The notes beneath the pieces were generated by a model. That model was not told where the DNA came from and did no database searches. It was given only the letters and a program-made list of their open reading frames with translations. A DNA stretch of 56,818 nucleotides. Source: an uncultured Prevotella sp. Its GTDB lineage: Bacteria; Bacteroidota; Bacteroidia; Bacteroidales; Bacteroidaceae. Each line of letters starts with the position of its first letter. Within the stretch, counting starts at the first letter, position 1. The DNA is taken from NCBI GenBank assembly GCA_945869265.1, contig CAMBOI010000019.1:1-56818 (forward strand), written 5' to 3'. A program made the position numbers and the translations under genes. Shown one piece after another: positions 50,598-56,818 of this stretch.

Positions 50598-51947
50598 CTA
50601 ATAATTTATAGTTTCTATTTGATGTGACGGTTTATAATGTACAAACAGCAATGAGGTGTTGCGATAACCTCCATTGGCTATCTTCTCAAACTTGAGCGGA
50701 GTCTGCACCGGTATGTAACCTACTGTTCCTGGTGCTCCGGTGAATTTCTTGCCATTCTTGTAAAATCCCTTGAGAAAATACATTGCATGGTCGAATCCAG
50801 TCACCGCAAATCGGGGCAGGGCCTGCATCATGTCGGCATGGAAATTCCATCTATACTTGGTCATTATTCTGTCTGTAGCCGAAGACAACGGGTTGAGATA
50901 GAATGTTGCCGGTATATATACATTATACTTATAATAATTGTCGATGTCATACTTTGTGTACATCATCCACTCGGTATAGCCAAACATGCTGATGTCAATG
51001 CCAGGATTGTTGATCGAGAAATTATTTAACTTGGCAAAGGCAAGGTTCAACTCGGGAGAACGCCCCGTATTAAGGATGACCACGTTGGACTTGGTCTTGC
51101 TGAACGCTTTGGCAAAATATGCCTCACTGGATTTCAGGTTGGTGATGTTGTATTCGCGCCCCATCGTCTCCATCCTACGACGCAGTCCCATGGTGAATAT
51201 TCCTTTCTTGCTCGTAGTGTCGTTACAGTCGATAATCACAGTATTATAACCCTCAAAGCGCTGTAGGAACTTGCTGATCGTCGCTTCGTTGATGTCGGTG
51301 GGCGACTGATACACCTGAAACAGGTTGGAGTTAGTGTACAGCTCGGGGGCATTAATGGAGAACGGTATCAGCACTTTTATGTCATGTTTGGCTGCAAATG
51401 ACGCCAATGGCGCCACTTGCTTGGAATAAAGCGGACCGATGATAATGTCGCAGGTGGATGCATTCTTGTCGTTGAGGAATTTATTGATGTTGGCATCTTC
51501 CGCCACATTCCATGCAAACACATCTATCGACATCCCCGTATGCTTCAAACTATCGACTGCCATCAACACACCACGATAGTATTCCACCATCCTCTTGCCA
51601 TCGCCATTCTCATTATGAAGAGGCAACATAACTCCCAAACGTATGGAAGTTTTTTTCTCAACCATTGTTGAAGGTGCTACCTTGGTTGCTGGTTCCACCT
51701 GAGTCTTCGGATAGGGTATGACTATGAAGGTTCCCTTCTTGAGTTCATAACCAGGGGTATTCATTTCGGGATTCGCCTGAATGAGTTCCTGAATGGTCAA
51801 TCCATTATCACGGGCTATTCCGAAAATGGTCTCCTTCTTCTTGACCTTATGCATCTCACGTATGTTTGACTTGGTCTGGGCGAGGAGGCTTTCACATGTA
51901 CCAAAAAGCACCAAAAGCACCAAAAAATATCTTAAAAGTCGTTTCAT
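50598..51947 (-). CDS. LysM domain fused to a periplasmic-binding-like domain
   Basis: 449 residues. After the signal peptide (cleavage near LLA/QTK), a LysM domain (HKVKKKETIFGIARDNGLTI to IVIPYP, about 33-78) binds peptidoglycan. The rest (about 100-440) resembles type I periplasmic-binding/LivJ-like folds (RLGVMLPLHNENGDGKRMVEYYRGVLMA, IIIGPLYSKQVAPLA), similar in plan to the ligand-binding part of LpoA. It may tether to the wall and sense or regulate synthesis. First gene of a two-gene unit with the barrel protein. Confidence 0.88.
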   Translation of the reverse strand: MKRLLRYFLVLLVLFGTCESLLAQTKSNIREMHKVKKKETIFGIARDNGLTIQELIQANPEMNTPGYELKKGTFIVIPYPKTQVEPATKVAPSTMVEKKTSIRLGVMLPLHNENGDGKRMVEYYRGVLMAVDSLKHTGMSIDVFAWNVAEDANINKFLNDKNASTCDIIIGPLYSKQVAPLASFAAKHDIKVLIPFSINAPELYTNSNLFQVYQSPTDINEATISKFLQRFEGYNTVIIDCNDTTSKKGIFTMGLRRRMETMGREYNITNLKSSEAYFAKAFSKTKSNVVILNTGRSPELNLAFAKLNNFSINNPGIDISMFGYTEWMMYTKYDIDNYYKYNVYIPATFYLNPLSSATDRIMTKYRWNFHADMMQALPRFAVTGFDHAMYFLKGFYKNGKKFTGAPGTVGYIPVQTPLKFEKIANGGYRNTSLLFVHYKPSHQIETINY

Positions 51948-51973
51948 ATTCGAATATTTTTAAATATCGGCAA

Positions 51974-52004
51974 CAAAATTACTAAAAAAAAGTGGGTAAA
52001 TCAA
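51974..52004 (-). promoter_or_regulatory. Promoter of the LysM/beta-barrel unit
   Basis: Minus strand: TTG (52002-52004), 20-nt spacer, TAATTTTG (51974-51981). Leader of about 25 nt. Confidence 0.65.
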
Positions 52005-52014
52005 CTAAATTCAC

Positions 52015-52022
52015 TAAATTTG
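52015..52022 (+). promoter_or_regulatory. -7 box (TAAATTTG) for the T9SS substrate gene
   Basis: Exact -7 consensus, 20 nt before the start codon at 52043. No clear -33. It overlaps the divergent promoter region. Confidence 0.5.
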
Positions 52023-52042
52023 CACGAAATATTTGAATAATA

Positions 52043-52723
52043 ATGGATTTTAGACAGTTATTTGTACTTTTTTTGTGCATTTTTGCGCATAATTGTGCTA
52101 TTGCAGACATTATCCCCACTGCAGTCTATACAGATGCAAATGGGGAGATAATTGAGACGACTGATGCCATCGCTGATGCACAGGCGCCTCTGGAGGTTGA
52201 GTTTCGCGCGACAATAACTGACATACCAGACGGCGAACAGCCTGCATTGGAATGGAGGTTCATAAGAGAGGGGGAACAGACTCCCTTTGTCACGAGATAC
52301 GAAGAGAGTACATCATATACTTTCTCCGAATCGGGTACGTTTGTCGTCTCACTATATGCCACTTTTGACGAAGCAAGCGCCCCCGAATTATTAGGTAGTA
52401 TCTATGTAACCATCAGTACCAGTATATTGGAAATGCCCAACGCCTTCTCTCCTAACGGGGATGGTGTAAATGACATATACAAAGCGAAATCAAATCACAG
52501 GAGCATCATCGAGTTTCATGCATACATATTCAACAGATGGGGACAGAAGTTGTTTGACTGGACCAACATCAATGAAGGATGGGACGGAACAGCTCACGGA
52601 AAACCGGTGAAGGACGGCACATATTTTGTTTTGGTCAAGGCTAAGGGGGCAGACGGAAGGGAATATAATATCAAAAAGGATGTGAACATATTAAGAACTT
52701 ATATCGAAAATGAGCAACAATAA
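52043..52723 (+). CDS. Type IX secretion substrate with type-B (gliding-motility) sorting domain
   Basis: 226 residues. The signal peptide ends near AIA/DIIP. A PKD-like beta-sandwich (about 45-130) precedes the type-B C-terminal domain: [43 protein letters not shown] and a final KKDVNILR. T9SS carries such proteins over the outer membrane. An eight-residue tail follows the domain. The gene overlaps uvrA by 14 nt, an odd pairing of a secreted protein with DNA repair. Its binding partner is unknown. Confidence 0.85.
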   Translation: MDFRQLFVLFLCIFAHNCAIADIIPTAVYTDANGEIIETTDAIADAQAPLEVEFRATITDIPDGEQPALEWRFIREGEQTPFVTRYEESTSYTFSESGTFVVSLYATFDEASAPELLGSIYVTISTSILEMPNAFSPNGDGVNDIYKAKSNHRSIIEFHAYIFNRWGQKLFDWTNINEGWDGTAHGKPVKDGTYFVLVKAKGADGREYNIKKDVNILRTYIENEQQ

Positions 52724-55556
52724 CATAAACAAGGAGGGGGAATTCATCAATGTCTGGGGGGCAAGAGTACACAACCTTAAGGATATTGACGTGGAAATAC
52801 CGAGGGACAGTTTGACGGTAATAACAGGATTGTCGGGCTCGGGAAAGTCGTCATTGGCTTTTGACACTATTTATGCCGAGGGGCAGAGAAGATATATCGA
52901 AACATTCTCGGCTTATGCCCGCAATTTCCTTGGAGGCATGGAAAGACCGGATGTTGACAAAATCACTGGGTTGAGTCCGGTTATCAGCATCGAACAGAAA
53001 ACCACCAACAGAAACCCACGATCCACTGTGGGCACTACTACTGAGATATACGATTTCTTGCGACTTCTGTTTGCAAGGGCAGGAAAGGCTTACAGTTATG
53101 CCACTGGCGAGGAGATGGTGAAATATACAGAGGATAAGGTGGTGGAAATGATTCACAGGGATTATTCAGGCAGAAAGATAATGGTATTGGCCCCCGTGGT
53201 GAGAAGCAGGAAAGGTCATTATCGCGAATTGTTTGAGAGTCTCAGACGTAAAGGTTATCTTTATGTACGTGTGGATGGAATGCTGAAAGAGATTACTGAA
53301 GGCATGAAACTTGACAGATACAAAAATCACGACATTGAGGTCGTTGTTGACAAAATGGCAGTGAAGGATGGGCAGGATGACCATAGACTGAAAAAAAGCG
53401 TAGCCACGGCAATGAAAGCGGGTGACGGACTTATTATGATTCTTGACAACGATACAAAAAACGTAAAGTTCTTCTCTAAGCGCCTGATGTGTCCTACTAC
53501 TGGTATTGCTTACAGTGACCCAGCGCCTAACAATTTTTCGTTTAACTCACCACAGGGAGCATGTCCCAAATGCAAGGGGCTTGGGGTCGTCAACGAAATC
53601 GACATTGACAAGGTGATCCCCAAAAGGGAGGTAAGCATATACAATGGAGCAATAGCTCCGTTAGGCAAATATAAGAACCAGATGATTTTCTGGCAGATTG
53701 ACTCTGTATTGAAGCAATATGGCTTCGACTTGAAAACACCGGTTGAAGAGCTTTCTGAAGAGGCTCTCAATGAGGTTCTGTATGGTTCGCTCAGTTCGGT
53801 AAAAATTAGTAAAGAACTGGTTGGAACATCAACCGATTTCTTTTCCACCTATGACGGAGTCGTGAAATACTTGCATAATGTTATGGAAAATGACGACTCT
53901 GCCAGTGCACAGAAATGGTCGGAACAGTTTACGGCTATGAAAGTATGTAATGAATGTCACGGAAACAGACTAAACCGCGAGGCTCTTTCATATAAGATAT
54001 GGGATAAGAACATTGCGGAATTGGCAAGTATGGACATCTGCGAACTGAGGGAATGGATTGACAAGGCTATGGAGCATCTTGACACGCAACAGAAAGCCAT
54101 TGCTACGGAAATCATAAAGGAAATAAAGACACGACTTGACTTTTTGCTTGAAGTGGGCCTAGACTATCTTTCGCTTAACAGACAGTCGGCCAGTCTATCG
54201 GGTGGAGAAAGCCAACGTATAAGACTCGCCACTCAGATAGGCTCTCAACTTGTCAACGTCCTATACATTCTTGATGAACCCAGTATAGGTCTTCACCAAA
54301 GGGACAACGAAAGACTTATTAAGTCTCTGAAAGAACTAAGGGATATTGGAAACACAGTGATTGTCGTTGAACATGACAAAGACATGATGCTTGCCGCTGA
54401 CTATATTGTTGACATAGGTCCGAAAGCTGGACGCAAGGGAGGGGAGGTCGTATTCCAAGGCACTCCCAAGGAAATGCTGCGCCAGCACACTATTACCAGT
54501 ATGTATCTAAACGGTGAGATGAATATCGAAATACCCAAACACAGAAGGAAGGGCAATGGAAAGAGCCTGTGGCTGCATGGAGCTAAAGGCAATAACCTCA
54601 AGAGTATCGACGTTGAATTTCCTTTAGGCAAACTAATCGTCGTTACGGGAGTGAGCGGTTCGGGTAAATCAACCCTAATAAACGAGACTCTCCAGCCTAT
54701 CCTTAGTAGGCATTTCTACCGCTCACTTAAGGAGCCTCTTGAGTATGATTCTATAGAGGGTATTGAAAATATTGATAAAATTGTGGATGTTGATCAGAGT
54801 CCGCTTGGAAGGACACCACGATCCAATCCAGCCACTTACACTGGCGTCTTCTCGGATATCCGTTCTCTTTTCGTCAATCTTCCTGAAGCAAAGATTAGGG
54901 GATACAAACCAGGGCGATTCTCGTTTAACGTGAAGGGCGGAAGATGTGAGGCATGTAACGGCAATGGATACAAAACCATTGAGATGAACTTCTTGCCTGA
55001 CGTTATGGTACCGTGTGAGGTGTGTCATGGGAAAAGATACAACCGAGAAACTCTTGAAGTGAGATATAAAGGAAAGAGTATTGCAGATGTACTTGAAATG
55101 ACAGTTAACCAAGCTGTTGAGTTCTTCGAAAACGTCCCAGATATACTGAGGAAGATAAAAACTATACAGGATGTCGGTTTGGGATATATCAAGTTAGGAC
55201 AACCATCTACAACTCTATCTGGAGGTGAGAGCCAAAGAGTGAAATTAGCTACCGAACTCAGCAAAAAAGACACTGGAAGGACTCTTTACATCCTCGACGA
55301 ACCAACTACAGGTTTGCATTTCGAAGATATAAGAATACTAATGGACGTACTACAGAAACTTGTTGACCGCGGAAACACCGTAATTGTGATTGAACATAAT
55401 TTGGATGTTATCAAGATGGCCGACCATATTATTGACATAGGTCCGGAAGGCGGTAGAGCAGGCGGAATGGTATGCGCAACAGGAACCCCTGAGCAGGTGG
55501 CGAAATCCAAAACTAGTTTCACGGCAAAATTCCTAAAAGAAGAACTTAATCGATGA
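52710..55556 (+). CDS. uvrA: Excinuclease ABC subunit A
   Basis: 948 residues. This ABC ATPase dimer finds DNA damage and loads UvrB. First Walker A GLSGSGKS (40-47), second GVSGSGKS, and two ABC signatures (LSGGESQRI and LSGGESQRV). The second zinc module is complete (CEACNGNGY to [10 protein letters not shown]). The first has CPTTG in place of CPxCG, so one of the four cysteines is lost, while CPKCKGLG remains. I recall that as usual for Bacteroidota UvrA. It overlaps the T9SS gene upstream and the kinase gene downstream (ATGA). Confidence 0.96.
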   Translation: MSNNNINKEGEFINVWGARVHNLKDIDVEIPRDSLTVITGLSGSGKSSLAFDTIYAEGQRRYIETFSAYARNFLGGMERPDVDKITGLSPVISIEQKTTNRNPRSTVGTTTEIYDFLRLLFARAGKAYSYATGEEMVKYTEDKVVEMIHRDYSGRKIMVLAPVVRSRKGHYRELFESLRRKGYLYVRVDGMLKEITEGMKLDRYKNHDIEVVVDKMAVKDGQDDHRLKKSVATAMKAGDGLIMILDNDTKNVKFFSKRLMCPTTGIAYSDPAPNNFSFNSPQGACPKCKGLGVVNEIDIDKVIPKREVSIYNGAIAPLGKYKNQMIFWQIDSVLKQYGFDLKTPVEELSEEALNEVLYGSLSSVKISKELVGTSTDFFSTYDGVVKYLHNVMENDDSASAQKWSEQFTAMKVCNECHGNRLNREALSYKIWDKNIAELASMDICELREWIDKAMEHLDTQQKAIATEIIKEIKTRLDFLLEVGLDYLSLNRQSASLSGGESQRIRLATQIGSQLVNVLYILDEPSIGLHQRDNERLIKSLKELRDIGNTVIVVEHDKDMMLAADYIVDIGPKAGRKGGEVVFQGTPKEMLRQHTITSMYLNGEMNIEIPKHRRKGNGKSLWLHGAKGNNLKSIDVEFPLGKLIVVTGVSGSGKSTLINETLQPILSRHFYRSLKEPLEYDSIEGIENIDKIVDVDQSPLGRTPRSNPATYTGVFSDIRSLFVNLPEAKIRGYKPGRFSFNVKGGRCEACNGNGYKTIEMNFLPDVMVPCEVCHGKRYNRETLEVRYKGKSIADVLEMTVNQAVEFFENVPDILRKIKTIQDVGLGYIKLGQPSTTLSGGESQRVKLATELSKKDTGRTLYILDEPTTGLHFEDIRILMDVLQKLVDRGNTVIVIEHNLDVIKMADHIIDIGPEGGRAGGMVCATGTPEQVAKSKTSFTAKFLKEELNR

Positions 55557-56710
55557 TATGGACTGACAGAATAAGACAGGTGAAAATTTGTCTCGTTATC
55601 GCCGCCATTGTTATTGCGGTTGCATCTCTCGTAATATCTCATATTCTTATTAAAGACTTATCAAACGAGGAAAATAGCAAAATGGTGACTTGGGCTGAAG
55701 CATTGCACACTCTTAACAATGCTTCAGAAAACACCGATTTGTCTTTGGTATTGAATGTAATTAAGTCAAACAACACCATACCTGTTGTTGTTCTGTCATC
55801 AAAAGGTGCTATTTGCGACTATCGTAATCTGACTATTGATGCAAATAATGCTAATGATTCTATAAGGATTATCAAAAAATTGGCGGATGATTATTATAAA
55901 GCTGGAAAATTTATTAAAATCAATTTGGAAGGGACGTCCGACTATCAACTTGTATGTTTTACCGAGTCAACAATGTTAAAAAGACTAGCAACTTACCCTT
56001 ATGTGCAGTTGGGAGTGGTATTCATTTTTGTCATTGTGGCAATATTTGCATTACTTTCTTCAAAACAAGCAGAGCAAAACAAGGTCTGGGTAGGACTCTC
56101 TAAAGAAACTGCTCATCAACTTGGTACTCCTATTTCAAGTATGTTGGCATGGACTGAGATATTGAAGGATAGTTATCCAGAAGACAACATGATAAATGAA
56201 ATGTGCAAGGACGTGAAACGACTTGAAATAATCGCTGAAAGATTCTCCAAGATTGGTTCTATCCCTGAATTAAAGAATACATCAATTGTCGAGGTTATAA
56301 AGCATGTCGTGGATTATATGGATAAACGCACTTCGTCGAAAGTCAATATTACATATCATTCATCAGAAAAAGAAATTATCGCAAGAATTAATCCCGCATT
56401 ATTTGAATGGGTAATAGAAAACCTGTGTAAAAATGCAGTTGACGCTATGGAAGGCAATGGGAAGATTGATATAAACACTTTTTATGAAAAGGAAAAGATA
56501 GTTATTGAAGTAAAGGACAGTGGTAAGGGTATAAAAAGAAAGAATATCAAAAACGTTTTTACTCCTGGATTTACCACCAAGAAAAGAGGTTGGGGATTGG
56601 GATTGTCATTAGCCAAAAGAATCATAACGAATTATCATAAAGGAAAGATTTTCATAAAGGAAACAGAAATTGGCAAAGGCACAACCTTCAGAATAGAATT
56701 TGGGAAATAA
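55553..56710 (+). CDS. Membrane sensor histidine kinase
   Basis: 385 residues. Two transmembrane helices (about 11-33 and 151-169) enclose a small periplasmic sensor domain of about 115 residues. The dimerisation helix has H188 in KETAHQLGTPISSML, an unusual HQLGTP variant of the H-box, followed by the ATPase domain (NLCKNAVDAM, DSGKGI, GWGLGLSLAKRI). No response regulator gene is adjacent. The start overlaps the uvrA stop by 4 nt, so expression is coupled to the repair gene. Confidence 0.9.
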   Translation: MIWTDRIRQVKICLVIAAIVIAVASLVISHILIKDLSNEENSKMVTWAEALHTLNNASENTDLSLVLNVIKSNNTIPVVVLSSKGAICDYRNLTIDANNANDSIRIIKKLADDYYKAGKFIKINLEGTSDYQLVCFTESTMLKRLATYPYVQLGVVFIFVIVAIFALLSSKQAEQNKVWVGLSKETAHQLGTPISSMLAWTEILKDSYPEDNMINEMCKDVKRLEIIAERFSKIGSIPELKNTSIVEVIKHVVDYMDKRTSSKVNITYHSSEKEIIARINPALFEWVIENLCKNAVDAMEGNGKIDINTFYEKEKIVIEVKDSGKGIKRKNIKNVFTPGFTTKKRGWGLGLSLAKRIITNYHKGKIFIKETEIGKGTTFRIEFGK

Positions 56711-56741
56711 TTAAAAGCCCCGAACATGATAATAATATAAA

Positions 56742-56773
56742 AAGCCCCGTGGATATTTCTATCCTCGGGGCTT
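56742..56773 (-). terminator. Terminator of the rRNA operon, also converging on the kinase gene
   Basis: AAGCCCCG-T-GGATA pairs with TATCC-T-CGGGGCTT (56742-56755 with 56760-56773) around a 4-nt loop, with one T-T mismatch. On the minus strand a TTTTTATATT run follows. Confidence 0.85.
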
Positions 56774-56790
56774 CGCTTTTCATAAAAGAA

Positions 56791-56818
56791 GGCGGCTTCC
56801 TACTCTCCCGCATTGCAT
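56791..56818 (-). rRNA. rrf: 5S rRNA, 3' end (partial)
   Basis: On the minus strand GCGGGAGAGTAGGAAGCCGCC is the conserved 3' end of Bacteroidota 5S rRNA (loop with GCGGGAGAGTAGG, then the closing stem). The gene continues beyond the window edge. It is followed by the strong terminator at 56742-56773, so this is the end of an rRNA operon read leftwards. Confidence 0.8.

Overview
The window comes from a Bacteroidota genome, most likely Prevotella or a close relative. Four kinds of sequence evidence support this. Promoters follow the Bacteroidota -33/-7 pattern (TTTG, 19-21 nt, TAnnTTTG) and genes mostly lack Shine-Dalgarno sites. Lineage-typical families are present: DUF4248, DUF4293, the Bacteroidota omega subunit, a UpxY antiterminator, a type IX secretion type-B sorting domain and a BamD lipoprotein. 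The gene order ilvD-ilvB-ilvN-acyl-ACP thioesterase-ilvC is the usual one for Bacteroidales. The window ends in the 3' end of a 5S rRNA gene. It is chromosomal and mostly housekeeping, with one mobile island and several repeat-rich intergenic stretches.

Region by region. 0-4.4 kb: a secreted GH31 alpha-glucosidase bracketed by repeats, a DUF4248 gene, a perfect 50-bp AT palindrome inside a larger inverted repeat, decayed gene remnants, and a gene-less transcription unit that looks like a small RNA. 4.4-8.5 kb: leftward bamD-rpoZ-DUF4293, rightward uvrB, then two identical tRNA-Arg genes. 8.6-15 kb: leftward dapA, thrS, a TPR protein, def, ruvX/yqgF and a SPOR lipoprotein. 15.2-16.1 kb: a rightward YtxH/holin-like membrane-stress operon. 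16.1-22.3 kb: leftward branched-chain amino acid genes, where ilvC has an extra promoter and a long leader. 22.4-29.9 kb: rightward pyk, HU, a 29-residue basic protein, RNase G, a GT2 glycosyltransferase, a soluble hybrid histidine kinase and a membrane-anchored EEP-family protein.

29.97-33.40 kb is a mobile island. A degraded IS66-family element, with 21-bp terminal inverted repeats matching at 20 positions, is interrupted by an IS91-like HUH transposase whose start overlaps the stop of a tyrosine recombinase gene. Next to it lies a UpxY/NusG-like antiterminator without a capsule operon. 34.4-41.1 kb (leftward): a cytoplasmic GH13 enzyme, fabD, a REC-histidine kinase hybrid, RNase Y, ZapA, a ZapB-like coiled coil and an unrecognised 209-residue protein. 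41.2-48.2 kb (rightward): rmlA, a Wzc-type tyrosine kinase, a Wza-type export lipoprotein, a fusion of a GHMP sugar kinase with a nucleotidyltransferase, and an EEP hydrolase. This is the front part of an exopolysaccharide module. 48.3-56.8 kb: a POT transporter, an outer-membrane barrel paired with a LysM/periplasmic-binding protein, then an overlapping chain of a T9SS substrate, uvrA and a sensor kinase, converging on the rRNA operon.

The most promising undescribed items are the small-RNA candidate at 4088-4181, which shares an 18-nt promoter core with the tRNA-Arg promoter; the nested IS66/IS91/Y-recombinase island with a compound stem-loop before the recombinase; the kinase-nucleotidyltransferase fusion; and the structured ilvC leader. 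All functional assignments come from reading motifs and remembered families. No searches were run.
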